DNA of 64,000 bases from Treponema sp. OMZ 798 (GTDB taxonomy: Bacteria; Spirochaetota; Spirochaetia; Treponematales; Treponemataceae). The notes under the pieces are model-generated. The model was not told the DNA's origin and did no database searches. It worked only from the letters and a program-made list of their open reading frames with translations. Location: NCBI RefSeq assembly GCF_024181385.1, contig NZ_CP051305.1, positions 1,178,001 to 1,242,000 on the forward strand, read 5' to 3'. Position numbers and translations under genes: made by a program. Positions 35,884 through 44,809 of this stretch are shown here, in pieces (position 1 is the stretch's first letter; each line of letters starts with the position of its first letter).

Positions 35884-36555
35884 TTAAAGTTTAATTGTTT
35901 CTACCATGTAACGGATAGAATTTCCCATTTTATCGTATTGATGTTTTTCGATTACAAAGATGAGGCTTGTGTTTGTATTATCGATGATTACTTTTTTGAT
36001 TGCATAATCGCGTACACCTGATCTGGTCTTTCCTTTTTGACCTGTTGATTTTTTTATCTTATTGCCGCTGGGTTTGATTATTTCAACTTCAATATAAAAA
36101 GAAGCTTCTAAATTGGATTTTTTATCCTTGTAGAGCATTACCTTGTACTCATCATTGGTTTCAAAATCTTTAAAGATCAAGGTTGTTTCGTTTATTGTAG
36201 AATTTGTGGCCGAATAAATAGCCCTGCCTTCATTTTTATCGCTTATATTCCATTTTGAAAGAGAAAAATTAGCCCTGTCTAAAAGGCTTAAAAATATATT
36301 TTTACTGTCTTTATCGGCTGTCTCTGAGGTAGGGCTTGTTATAAAGCGGCCTGAAGGCAAAAACTTATTTTCTGCTACATCTACTCCATAAATTTCTGCA
36401 TAAGCACGATAGGTTTGATCTGTTAAACCGTATTGTCCGAAAGCAAATTTGCTTCCGTCAGGTGAAAAACCTAAATTAACAAAGGTAGCAATATCGCCTG
36501 CAAAAAGAAAAAAAGCACAAAAAATAAAACAAAAAGAAATCAGAGCTTTACGCAT
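35884..36555 (-). CDS. DUF2259-like exported protein
   Basis: 223 aa from the ATG beginning MRKALISF, supported by GAGAGGTG 6 nt upstream. Signal peptide (ISFCFIFCAFFLFAG). The start of the mature protein, ATFVNLGFSPDGSKFAFGQYGLTD, and YAEIYGVDV match the DUF2259 predicted-secreted-protein family, a WD40-like beta start. The function is unknown. It lies between the iron-uptake region and fumA with its own terminator. Confidence 0.75.
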   Translation of the reverse strand: MRKALISFCFIFCAFFLFAGDIATFVNLGFSPDGSKFAFGQYGLTDQTYRAYAEIYGVDVAENKFLPSGRFITSPTSETADKDSKNIFLSLLDRANFSLSKWNISDKNEGRAIYSATNSTINETTLIFKDFETNDEYKVMLYKDKKSNLEASFYIEVEIIKPSGNKIKKSTGQKGKTRSGVRDYAIKKVIIDNTNTSLIFVIEKHQYDKMGNSIRYMVETIKL

Positions 36556-36612
36556 AATAACACCTCTCATCTAGCTAAAGTATCGGCTTAAAAAAAAAGA
36601 ACTAAAGCATTT

Positions 36613-37824
36613 TTACCCTTGCGATAAGGCCGGTTCTTTTTTTGTAAAATTGTACATGGTTTTAAGGGCTGCAAGGGGGCCTATTATCGAAATAAGCACA
36701 AATGTTAAAAGAAAACAGCCGAGTATCCAAATAAAAGAAGGGTTTAAAAAAGGCAGCTTCATTCCTGTAACAATTGCCCGGTTAAATAAAAAAACAATCA
36801 AACACGATAGAGCTGTACCTATAATCGCTCCCGACATGCTTATAATAAGAGACTCCAAAACTGCAAGCTCAAATAACTTTTTTTTGGTGCTTCCTATTAT
36901 CCTTAACATTCCGAATTCTTCTTTGCGCTCATTAAAAATCGAAGAAAAAGAAACCGCCAAAACTATAAATGAAAGAAGCCATAGGATTGCAATAAGAATA
37001 TAAACATAGATATTCAAGCTTGAAATACTTGAAGATATATTTGTCATCATTCTTTTTGATATTAAAGGATAGATTTCTTCTCCCTTAAATTCTTCCCTTA
37101 TCTTTTTAGCAACAGCTTTTACATCGTATCTTGGGTTTATTTTTACCATAACACTTGAAATCAAATTTTCATCTTTCGCAACAGGATGCTGCATAATTCT
37201 TTCATATTCTTTTGCAAGTTTTCTTGCATTTTCTATTGTCATAAAAATAGAATTATCGAATCCCATTCCGGTTTTGCTCAAGCGTCCTGCAATAACAAAG
37301 GGCTGATTAAAAAATTTTACTTGAGAATTATAATCTCCCGATATATTACTTCCAACCACAATTTGATTATCTAAAAGAGAAAGTTTTATTTGTTTTTTAA
37401 GCCAAGGTTTTACATTAAAATCGGAATCAAAATCAATACCGATAATTTGCAAAGGAAAAGAACAGCAGCCTGCAGAAAGGGTTGCAATAAAAAGCTGGGG
37501 AGATGCAAGTTCAACACCTTCAATTTTTTTGATGCGTTCCACAACTTCCGCATCAAAATAGAAACTATTCGGCTCCCCTCTCAATAAGGCACTTTCAATT
37601 TTTGAATCATAGCCTTGAGGAACGACAATAATATCTGCACCCAGACGGTTCGACAGGGACGACATTCCCCCTTTTAAACTTTTTACCAAAAAGCTGCCTG
37701 CAAATAAACTAAAGGCTAAAACAGCCGTAAGAATAATTAAGCTTGCAGTTCTAAAAGGCTTTCTCTTCATGTTTAATTTTGCAAGCTCAAATACTGTCAG
37801 TTTTTTTATCTGTAAATTTTCCAT
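36613..37824 (-). CDS. FtsX/MacB-like ABC transporter permease (third of the iron operon)
   Basis: 403 aa. One N-terminal helix (TASLIILTAVLAFSLFAGSF), a large periplasmic domain starting SNRLGADIIVVPQGYDS, then three C-terminal helices (YILIAILWLLSFIVLAVSF, LIISMSGAIIGTALSCLIVF, WILGCFLLTFVLISIIGPLAA) with the FtsX coupling motif EEFGMLRIIGSTKKK. This is the MacB/LolC topology, which usually transmits mechanical force and does not form a classical channel. Last gene of the operon, 25 bp after the FMN-binding lipoprotein. It probably uses one of the two ATPases upstream. Confidence 0.87.
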   Translation of the reverse strand: MENLQIKKLTVFELAKLNMKRKPFRTASLIILTAVLAFSLFAGSFLVKSLKGGMSSLSNRLGADIIVVPQGYDSKIESALLRGEPNSFYFDAEVVERIKKIEGVELASPQLFIATLSAGCCSFPLQIIGIDFDSDFNVKPWLKKQIKLSLLDNQIVVGSNISGDYNSQVKFFNQPFVIAGRLSKTGMGFDNSIFMTIENARKLAKEYERIMQHPVAKDENLISSVMVKINPRYDVKAVAKKIREEFKGEEIYPLISKRMMTNISSSISSLNIYVYILIAILWLLSFIVLAVSFSSIFNERKEEFGMLRIIGSTKKKLFELAVLESLIISMSGAIIGTALSCLIVFLFNRAIVTGMKLPFLNPSFIWILGCFLLTFVLISIIGPLAALKTMYNFTKKEPALSQG

Positions 37825-37848
37825 AAAAATTCATTGCAAAAAAAATAC

Positions 37849-38286
37849 TTAATTTTCTTTTGCATCCTTTAATGCAGTTTCAACAGCATCCTTAAACAGT
37901 TTATAAGAAATTGAAGCACCGGCGATTACATCGACCTCATCAATGTTTTGAGCCTCAACCAATTTTTGACCGTACTCTGCCGAGCGTAAAACCGAGGCTT
38001 GGGCAATCTTATAAAGCCCCATGTTCTTTATAACACCATCCGTTTTCCCGTAATCGGGGCCCTTTAGGTTTCCGTTTTTTTCGTAGGATAAAAAGGTACA
38101 TTCTACTATCTTATTGTTTTCAACCTTTATTTCGACTTCCGCCGTTCCACCCCAATCATCTTTAAGCCCCGAAAGAGCCTTATAGACACCGTCTTTATAT
38201 TTTACGGTTTTCTTTGTTTCCGGTTTTGAACAAGAAAAAATACAAGTAACACAAAGTGCAGCCAAAATAATTTTATAATGCTTCAT
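37849..38286 (-). CDS. FMN-binding-domain lipoprotein
   Basis: 145 aa. Lipobox ending TCIFSC. The FMN_bind domain follows: YKDGVYKALSG, AEVEIKVENNKIVECTFL, and DVIAGASISYKLFKDAVETAL. In the family FMN is covalently attached to a threonine in the (S/G)GAT motif; here the residue is serine (GASIS). The protein would be an electron carrier on the outer face of the inner membrane. Its 4-bp overlap with the ATPase gene places it inside the iron-uptake operon, so a role in reducing ferric iron is plausible but inferred. Confidence 0.85.
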   Translation of the reverse strand: MKHYKIILAALCVTCIFSCSKPETKKTVKYKDGVYKALSGLKDDWGGTAEVEIKVENNKIVECTFLSYEKNGNLKGPDYGKTDGVIKNMGLYKIAQASVLRSAEYGQKLVEAQNIDEVDVIAGASISYKLFKDAVETALKDAKEN

Positions 38287-38975
38287 ACATTCTCTCCTCT
38301 TGCAGGTCTTACCCTACTCATTTTTTCGATTCTTGCTATCTTACCATGCTCAAGAACAACCATCCGTTCAGCCTGATCTGCGACCTCAGGATCGTGGGTT
38401 ACAACTATGATTGTACTTCCGGCATTGTGAAGCTTTTCAAAAATTTCCATAACAAGTTTTTCGTTTTTTTCGTCAAGGTTTCCAGTAGGTTCATCGGCAA
38501 GGAGGAGCTTTGGATGATTTATCAGGGCTCGTGCAATACAGACACGCTGCTGCTCTCCCCCCGATAATTGATTGGGAAGATGCTTGGCTCTTTCTTTTAA
38601 GCCCACACTTTCAAGGGCTTCAAGAGCTTCCTTTTCATCGGGGAGGCTGTGATAGTATTGGGCCATCATAACATTTTCAAGGGCTGTAAGATAGTTTACA
38701 AGATGAAATTGCTGAAAAACCAAGCCTATCATATCCCTTCTGACTATGGTCAATTCCTTGGAAGAAAGTTTTGAAATGTCCTGCCCTGCTAAATCAATCT
38801 TTCCCAAAGAAGGCTTATCCATACAGCCTATTATATTCATCAAAGTGGTTTTTCCCGAACCTGAAGGCCCCATTATCGAAAGCCACTCCCCCTCTTCAAC
38901 CGTCAAATTTATTTTATCGAGGGCTTTAAGATCTCCGTATATTTTAGAAATTTCGGTTAAGGTTAAAATATTCAT
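38283..38975 (-). CDS. MacB/LolD-type ABC transporter ATPase
   Basis: 230 aa. Walker A GPSGSGKTTLMN, Q-loop FQQFHLVNYLTALENV, signature LSGGEQQRVCIARAL, Walker B LLLADEPTGNLDEKN and H-loop VVTHDPEVA. All are canonical. It drives the adjacent FtsX-like permeases (27 bp upstream) and overlaps the FMN lipoprotein start by 4 bp. This corresponds to the ATPase of the Cj1661-1663-like part of P19 iron systems. Confidence 0.93.
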   Translation of the reverse strand: MNILTLTEISKIYGDLKALDKINLTVEEGEWLSIMGPSGSGKTTLMNIIGCMDKPSLGKIDLAGQDISKLSSKELTIVRRDMIGLVFQQFHLVNYLTALENVMMAQYYHSLPDEKEALEALESVGLKERAKHLPNQLSGGEQQRVCIARALINHPKLLLADEPTGNLDEKNEKLVMEIFEKLHNAGSTIIVVTHDPEVADQAERMVVLEHGKIARIEKMSRVRPARGENV

Positions 38976-39002
38976 AAATTAATTCTCCTTAAAAATTTAA
39001 GA

Positions 39003-40139
39003 TTACTCTCCGCGCAAAACAAGAGCCGGATCTACATCCACAGTTGCCCTTACGGGAAAGAGGGATGAAACAATGGTAATGACTATGGAAGAAATAACGG
39101 TAAAGGGAGCCAGTCTTATGGGAAAGGAAACCTCTCTTGCAAAGACGCTTATACTTACATTATTTGCAAATAAGTAGCCGAGCCCCACTCCCAAAACCCC
39201 TCCCATAAGGCCGAGCATAACAGCTTCTCCCAAAAAATCTATAACAACACTTTTATTGGATGCACCTAGGGCTTTTTTTAAACCGATTTCTTTTCGGCGT
39301 TCAACTACTACAGCCATCATGGTTGTAGTTACGCATATCATAGTCAAAAACAAAACGATGATTGTAACAATCCAAACAAGGGCTTGTAGTTTACTTAAAA
39401 CCGTGTCCTGGGATTCTGTAACACGCTTAACAAGACGGGGGGTAATGCCTTCAGCATTTTTTAAAACTTTTTCGGCAATCAAATTAAGATAATCCCTGTT
39501 TCCGTCAATACTGCATTCGATTACATCGAAGACATCGTTATAGCCTATAATATTTTTTATATCTTCAAGGCTCATAAAGATAAACTCTTCTTCAACACCT
39601 CCGGTAGTAACGATGCCTGAAACCTTGAACTCGTTTACGGTTACATCGCCGTCAGGCTTAGGAGTGTTTACAATAAAATTATCTCCTACGGATAAACCTA
39701 TAGCCTTACTGATTTCATGGCCGATTAAAACTTCTTTTTTTTCGTTAGGCCATTGTCCGCGTACAAGCCAATAGGGACTATTGTTCTTTGCATTTATAAG
39801 ATTGGTTGCGGCTATCATATAGGGCTGCTCGTTTACCTTTGCAGGTTTATAAATATAAGGAGCAAAGCCTACAAGTTTTTCAGATTCTATTTCTTTTTTT
39901 ATTTTATCGATTTGCTCTTTGCTTATTTTTATATCGCTTTCGGAAGGAAGAAATATCATATTTGCTCCGTATGAGCGGAACACAGTTCCCATCTGCCGCG
40001 GAATGTCGTAATAAATAGTCAATAAGCCCGATAAAACGGTTGAACCGATTGCAATAGCCAGCAAAGCTACCAACATTCTTGAACGGCGCCGCACTAAAGA
40101 ACTTATTATCATTTTAAAATACATCTTATTTTTAGTCAT
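39003..40139 (-). CDS. FtsX/MacB-like ABC permease (iron operon)
   Basis: 378 aa with an N-terminal helix (MLVALLAIAIGSTVLSGLLTIY), a periplasmic domain starting FRSYGANMIFLPSESDI, and three C-terminal helices; the cytoplasmic coupling motif is VVERRKEIGLKKALGASNKSV. The extracytoplasmic block (YGANMIFLP) resembles the next permease, so the two probably arose by duplication and form a heterodimer. It ends 28 bp before the ATPase. Confidence 0.9.
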   Translation of the reverse strand: MTKNKMYFKMIISSLVRRRSRMLVALLAIAIGSTVLSGLLTIYYDIPRQMGTVFRSYGANMIFLPSESDIKISKEQIDKIKKEIESEKLVGFAPYIYKPAKVNEQPYMIAATNLINAKNNSPYWLVRGQWPNEKKEVLIGHEISKAIGLSVGDNFIVNTPKPDGDVTVNEFKVSGIVTTGGVEEEFIFMSLEDIKNIIGYNDVFDVIECSIDGNRDYLNLIAEKVLKNAEGITPRLVKRVTESQDTVLSKLQALVWIVTIIVLFLTMICVTTTMMAVVVERRKEIGLKKALGASNKSVVIDFLGEAVMLGLMGGVLGVGLGYLFANNVSISVFAREVSFPIRLAPFTVISSIVITIVSSLFPVRATVDVDPALVLRGE

Positions 40140-40174
40140 ATCTTAAAAACTCCTTAAAACTTAAATGCGGACTC

Positions 40175-41452
40175 TTATTTTCCGTGTAAAACTTCCGTGG
40201 GATTTAGTTTTAATAAATATTTTACCGACGGAAGACTTCCCAAAAGGGTAATCAAAAAAATAATAAGCACCACAATAGGAATGACCATGGGAGCCGGAGG
40301 AATTGCAGAACCGAAGACGCTTCGGCCTATTATCTGAGTTAAGCCCAAACCTATAAAATATCCGGCAGAGCCTCCGATAATTCCTATCACCATAACCTCG
40401 GTTAAAACCGAAACGGTAACTGCAATATTGCTGGCCCCGATAGCTTTTTTTAAACCGATTTCGGCCCTTCTATCCATAACGCTTGCAGTTACCAAGTTTG
40501 AAATACCTAGGGCCGAAGCTATCAAACTTAAAATCGTAATTAAAAGCATGAGAAGGGTTGTTTTATTTAAAATAGCACCTTCCGATTCTGCCACTTGTCT
40601 TATCGGCTTTGCAACCGCATCGGTTATAACTTCCTGAATCTGATAACAAATGCTGCTTACATAGGCGGTACAATACCATATTTCCATTTCCTTTATCGTT
40701 AGACTTAAAGGGCTTCTTGCAGCCTTTCTTGCCAAATCATTGTCGGGAGTTGTCAAGGCACTTACCTCGATGCTTTCACAAACATTTGTCTTTCCTAAAA
40801 ATTCTTGGGCCGTATGCAAGGTAGTAAAAATTACCTCATCTTCATTGCTTCCAGAATTAAAGATTGCAGAGACCTTTAAGGTTTTAGAGGCTGCAGCGCT
40901 TGTCAGTTTAATTTCATCCCCTACCCTAATATTGTTTCTTCCCGCAAAAAGACTTCCTACCATGCAGGAAGAATTATCATCATCCGAAACCCAGTTTCCG
41001 TTTACCTCCCACCAGGTACGCATTCTTCTTATTCCGGTTATAACCTCCTGCCCCGTATGCAAGTCTATCAAAAAATCAAACCATGTACCCGACAAGCGGA
41101 CAGGCTTATCCGCCCCGGCATAGTCAACTTGCACATTTAAAAATGGCGCATAATCGACAATATTGTATGCCCAAAATATGGTTTTAATCTTATACAATTC
41201 ATCTTCTTTTAAAAATTTTTTTGTATTTCCGGATTCTTCCCCGTAAATATCATCTAAAAGAGAAGATTCCTTATGAGCAACATTAATATTGGCTCCATAG
41301 GTTTTAAGTTCTTGGTTTACCTTATCTCCTACACCCAGCATTGTGTTAAGCATAGAAGTTGAAAGGCTTGCTCCTAAGGCAATCGTAAAAGCTATCATTA
41401 CCATTTTTCCTTTTTGCCTAAAAAGGGAGCCGGCTATCATTCTCCAAAACAT
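40175..41452 (-). CDS. FtsX/MacB-like ABC permease (iron operon)
   Basis: 425 aa. N-terminal helix (MVMIAFTIALGASLSTSMLN), periplasmic domain with ELKTYGANINVAHKES, then C-terminal helices and the coupling motif VMDRRAEIGLKKAIGASNIAV. Larger periplasmic domain than its partner. An AGGAG lies 5 nt before the ATG, preceded by the box CAAAAAGTTTTTAT that also precedes nfeD. Corresponds to the first ABC permease after DUF2318 in P19 systems. Confidence 0.9.
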   Translation of the reverse strand: MFWRMIAGSLFRQKGKMVMIAFTIALGASLSTSMLNTMLGVGDKVNQELKTYGANINVAHKESSLLDDIYGEESGNTKKFLKEDELYKIKTIFWAYNIVDYAPFLNVQVDYAGADKPVRLSGTWFDFLIDLHTGQEVITGIRRMRTWWEVNGNWVSDDDNSSCMVGSLFAGRNNIRVGDEIKLTSAAASKTLKVSAIFNSGSNEDEVIFTTLHTAQEFLGKTNVCESIEVSALTTPDNDLARKAARSPLSLTIKEMEIWYCTAYVSSICYQIQEVITDAVAKPIRQVAESEGAILNKTTLLMLLITILSLIASALGISNLVTASVMDRRAEIGLKKAIGASNIAVTVSVLTEVMVIGIIGGSAGYFIGLGLTQIIGRSVFGSAIPPAPMVIPIVVLIIFLITLLGSLPSVKYLLKLNPTEVLHGK

Positions 41453-41476
41453 AACATCTCCTATAAAAACTTTTTG

Positions 41477-42727
41477 CTATTTAAAACGATGAGCCTCAGA
41501 CTCAAGGTCGGATATTTTTATTTTAATATTCCCGGCATGCACAATATAAGGAATAGGAACAGGATTACATCCTCCGGGAAAACCTATGGTAGCCTTATTC
41601 ATAACTACATCGCAAAGTTTGCAGATTACTTCATTATTCCTTTCAAAATAACCGCTGGGGCCGCAGATATCGCAGGCATCAAGGCCTACCCCATACGCAC
41701 CTTCACTTTTTTTTATGGCAATAAAGCGCATGCTGATTCCTTCTTCCGTTATATATTCATAGCGGTGAAGTTTGTCGTCCTCCAGCTGTTCTAAAGAAAT
41801 AACAGCCATACCGTCTTCGATTGTATAATTTTCAGGCGGAGATAAGGGAACCTCCCTGTCCACATAAAAACGCAAAACGGATAAAGAAAAAACCGAAATC
41901 AATAAAAGGCTTAAAGAAAATCGAGCCCATTTTTTTGCATTCCGTTTTTTTGCTTTTATCTTTCTTAATTCTGCATTATTATTATATGCTTCGGTAATTT
42001 TAATATTTTTTTTCCATAAAAGAATCGGAGCAAACATTATAAACACAATAACTGCAAATATGAAAAAGTTTCCGTTATTTACCACCGTTGCAATAAGCCA
42101 AAAAATAAAATCATTCCGCGGAATTATTCTTAAAGAATATAGGCGCTGTATAATCACAACAATTTGAGTTATTCCGAAAATACAAAGAGAAGCTATTACG
42201 GTAACTTTTAATTCGATATCGGATAGCTTTATCAATGTTTTATAAATCGAAAGACTTGCAAGAATAATAAAAACTATTCCAAGTAAGTAGCCTATAAGTC
42301 TATATAGAACAAGGGTGCTTACGGCACTTTCACCGTAATTAACCAAGGTTGTCGAAAGAGTTATAATAACGGGAAGATAATAAAATATGCTTGATGCCGT
42401 ATATAAAAAGACGGCTGTACTAAAAACATTTTCATATACTAACGAAGTTTTTGTTTTTGCTTTAAACAATAAAAGAACAATTAAAATTAAAAAAAAGATA
42501 CTGACGGGAATCATCGACCAAAAGGCAAAATTGGTTCTGTTTATGTAATTAGGAATAGACCTTAATATTGCAGAAACAATACTGCCGATAAATCCTGTAA
42601 GTATACCGAATAAAATAATATATCTTTTCTTTTCGGGTCTTTGGGTTCTAAACGAAGCAAAAACTACTGCAAGGACTAAGGCAAAGCCGATACCGGCTTC
42701 AATGCCCCTTATATAAAACTTTAAGAT
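41477..42727 (-). CDS. DUF2318 membrane protein of the P19/FTR1 iron system, non-AUG start
   Basis: The frame continues 71 codons upstream of the first ATG (42514), and those codons encode a convincing membrane segment (GIEAGIGFALVLAVVFASF, then YIILFGILTGFIGSIVSAIL). No ATG, GTG or TTG occurs there. The segment opens directly behind GGGAGG (42734-42739), 6 nt before an ATC codon and 3 nt before an ATT codon, so initiation at ATC (42727) or ATT is the best reading, giving 416 aa. About nine helices follow, then a C-terminal periplasmic domain with CDICGPSGY, CKLCDVVMNKATIG and GGCNPVPIPY, the DUF2318 cysteine motifs that may bind a metal or haem-like group. Confidence 0.82.
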   Translation of the reverse strand: MLKFYIRGIEAGIGFALVLAVVFASFRTQRPEKKRYIILFGILTGFIGSIVSAILRSIPNYINRTNFAFWSMIPVSIFFLILIVLLLFKAKTKTSLVYENVFSTAVFLYTASSIFYYLPVIITLSTTLVNYGESAVSTLVLYRLIGYLLGIVFIILASLSIYKTLIKLSDIELKVTVIASLCIFGITQIVVIIQRLYSLRIIPRNDFIFWLIATVVNNGNFFIFAVIVFIMFAPILLWKKNIKITEAYNNNAELRKIKAKKRNAKKWARFSLSLLLISVFSLSVLRFYVDREVPLSPPENYTIEDGMAVISLEQLEDDKLHRYEYITEEGISMRFIAIKKSEGAYGVGLDACDICGPSGYFERNNEVICKLCDVVMNKATIGFPGGCNPVPIPYIVHAGNIKIKISDLESEAHRFK

Positions 42728-42747
42728 AATGCACCTCCCAAAACGCC

Positions 42748-42779
42748 AAAAATAACCGCCGAAGCCTCAGCCCCGACGG
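42748..42779 (-). terminator. Terminator after the Tp34/P19 gene, inside the iron operon
   Basis: On the minus strand CGTCGGGG (42771-42778) pairs, with G-T pairs, to CTTCGGCG (42757-42764) over a 6-nt loop and is followed by GTTATTTTTGG. It should cut off part of the transcription from FTR1-Tp34 into the DUF2318/ABC genes. Confidence 0.6.
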
Positions 42780-42835
42780 TTACAAATTAAATGAGTAAGT
42801 TAGTATTAAATTATACTACTACCGATTGGGCAAGT

Positions 42836-43459
42836 CTACCACTGGGGTCCTGTCCATTCAAAATCTTTCCATTCAACAACGATGGGTTCCGTCCAGAAGC
42901 GTCCGGTAACACCTGTTTCTTTATCGACGTGGATAAGATAATCATTTCCCGGTGCTTTAATTTCAAACTTGATGTTGTACTTACCTAAGCCTTCTTCAAA
43001 TTTTACGTTAGCACCATAGTGAGGTCCGTCACTGGCGTTCATAGGCATAAATGCAACTTCCTGTACCTTTGAAGAACCTACTTTTTGGATGTAAGCCTTA
43101 ACACGTAAGTAAGGAACAAAGTCGCCTACACCGTAACCCAATGCTGCGCCTTTTTCATTGGCGGCAATATCGGCTTCCATGTGGCAGTCAGCTTCGTTCT
43201 TTGACAAGCTGTTACCGGCAGGTTCCATATCTACAGGCTGAAAATAAACACCTGCAACCGTTAAGATTCCGGCATCCTGCTCATCGCCGATGGGGAACTC
43301 GTCAAAACCGGCAGCGCCCTCTTCTTGAGGTGTAGGAGCAGCAGGTTTTTCTGCGGCAGGAGCAGGTTTCATTCCCTGATCTGCCGGTTTTTTTTCGCAT
43401 GATGTAATTACAAAAGCAATTGCAAGCAGTGCAAAAATACAAGATAAAGTTTTTTTCAT
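42836..43459 (-). CDS. Tp34/P19-family periplasmic iron-binding lipoprotein
   Basis: 207 aa. Lipobox ending FVITSC, then a proline/alanine-rich linker of about 30 residues, and an Ig-like Tp34 domain of about 150. Expected metal ligands of the family are visible: VYFQPVDMEP (Met), NEADCHMEAD (His, Met, Glu) and DGPHYGANV (His). In T. pallidum Tp34 and Campylobacter P19 this domain binds Fe/Cu or Zn at a dimer interface and feeds an FTR1 permease. It is 43 bp after FTR1, with AAAGGAGAG before the ATG. Confidence 0.92.
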   Translation of the reverse strand: MKKTLSCIFALLAIAFVITSCEKKPADQGMKPAPAAEKPAAPTPQEEGAAGFDEFPIGDEQDAGILTVAGVYFQPVDMEPAGNSLSKNEADCHMEADIAANEKGAALGYGVGDFVPYLRVKAYIQKVGSSKVQEVAFMPMNASDGPHYGANVKFEEGLGKYNIKFEIKAPGNDYLIHVDKETGVTGRFWTEPIVVEWKDFEWTGPQW

Positions 43460-43502
43460 GTAAAAACTCTCCTTTATATTTAATTTTTTTGGCCTAAATT
43501 AA

Positions 43503-44765
43503 TTATTCTTTGCCTTCTTCTTTCTTTTTTAATTCGGCAAGAATCTTTTTATTTTTTTTGACATATAAGCTCGAAAAAACAATAATCGTAATTAAAACGA
43601 TTATTTGAGGTATCAAACTTTCATAGGTTGCATATATGCCTAAAAAATCCAACTCAAAATTTTGCATCCACGGGATTATGGTTTTACCGACTACTCCGGC
43701 AGCCTGCAATTCCGAAACTCCTTTTCCGGTAAACGAAAAACAAAGTATGTACATCAAAATACTTGTCACCGTAAAAAAGGGCTTCAAAGGCAGCTTTACG
43801 CTTAAAAACCTAAAAGCAAGAAAGACGGCAATCAAAATTACTGCCGATAATACAACAGCTAAGATCATAGCTCTTTGACCGCTTGCTCCTTGAACGGGAA
43901 CTCCTTGGAAGAACAAAATAAGCTCGGCTCCTTCCCTTGCAACGGCAATAAAGGCCGCAAAGATTAAAACCCATTTATTGCCGGTAGATACGGAAGATTC
44001 AACCTTCTTTTGAATGTATCTTTCCCATGCTTCCGTTTCGGACTTTGAAATCATCCAGTTGCTTACATAGAATAAAACTATTACAGCAACAAACATACCG
44101 ATGCCTTCAAAAATTTCTTGAGCTATACCGCTTTGCGCTCCTGCCAATAGTCCGAATAAAAAGGCCAGCACAATGCTTATCAATATGCCTGCAAGAGCTC
44201 CTACATAAACGGAAGAGATGTACTTCTTTTTTCCGGTTTTTACAAGATAGGCGATAATAGCCGCTATAACCAAAATAGCTTCCAAACCTTCACGCAATAT
44301 AAGTACAAAACATGAAATAAAGGTTGCAACAGCGGCAGATTTTCCGCTTCCTCCCTTGTTATTTGAAGTGCCGTCAAGTTCAGCGGCATCATGGTAGAGC
44401 ATTTCAATAAGAGCATCCTTATGAGCTCTTATCATTTCGTTATCTTTATCGCTTTTTACGTTTTTTCTGTATTCATAGAAAGCATTCTCAACGGCCGTTT
44501 TTCTCGCACCGGAAAGATAGCTCATCGTTATCTTTTCCATTCCCTTAGATTCGTAATATCTAAAATAAGCGGCATTTACTTCATCATAAGCTTCACGGGT
44601 CTTACCCTGTGTATATAATTCATAAGCATTATTCAGGTGAATTTCCATTTTTTCGACTATTTTTGTCCATGAACTCAAGTCCTCTTTTTCTTTTGCTGAA
44701 ATAGAAAACAAACAAATGAATAAAAACAAAAATAATAAAAGATGTTTATAAAGTTTTTTTAACAT
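43503..44765 (-). CDS. FTR1-family iron permease
   Basis: 420 aa. A Sec signal (LLLFLFLFICLFSISA) and a helical periplasmic N-domain of about 120 residues precede seven membrane helices. The two iron-transport motifs are VLILREGLEAILVIAAI (REGLE) in helix 1 and AVAREGAELILFF (REGAE) in helix 4. The N-terminal extension is the type found in P19-linked FetM/Cj1658 homologues. It starts the promoter-linked part of the operon, with GGAG 5 nt before the ATG. Confidence 0.94.
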   Translation of the reverse strand: MLKKLYKHLLLFLFLFICLFSISAKEKEDLSSWTKIVEKMEIHLNNAYELYTQGKTREAYDEVNAAYFRYYESKGMEKITMSYLSGARKTAVENAFYEYRKNVKSDKDNEMIRAHKDALIEMLYHDAAELDGTSNNKGGSGKSAAVATFISCFVLILREGLEAILVIAAIIAYLVKTGKKKYISSVYVGALAGILISIVLAFLFGLLAGAQSGIAQEIFEGIGMFVAVIVLFYVSNWMISKSETEAWERYIQKKVESSVSTGNKWVLIFAAFIAVAREGAELILFFQGVPVQGASGQRAMILAVVLSAVILIAVFLAFRFLSVKLPLKPFFTVTSILMYILCFSFTGKGVSELQAAGVVGKTIIPWMQNFELDFLGIYATYESLIPQIIVLITIIVFSSLYVKKNKKILAELKKKEEGKE

Positions 44766-44775
44766 ATTAGCTCCA

Positions 44776-44801
44776 ATTTTGTAATAATGGACTTACAAAA
44801 T
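44776..44801. promoter_or_regulatory. Perfect inverted repeat at the predicted FTR1 transcription start
   Basis: ATTTTGTAA (44776-44784) and TTACAAAAT (44793-44801) form a perfect 9-bp inverted repeat with an 8-bp centre. It begins just downstream of the -10 box, so a bound protein would block initiation. An iron- or manganese-responsive repressor (Fur or TroR/DtxR type) is a reasonable guess only. Confidence 0.7.
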
Positions 44802-44809
44802 CTAATTTA

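Noticed and set aside
42721..42785. Twenty-one codon frame ending in TAA just over the DUF2318 start
   Set aside because: It has no start codon after the preceding stop and coincides with a terminator stem; the frame is probably accidental.
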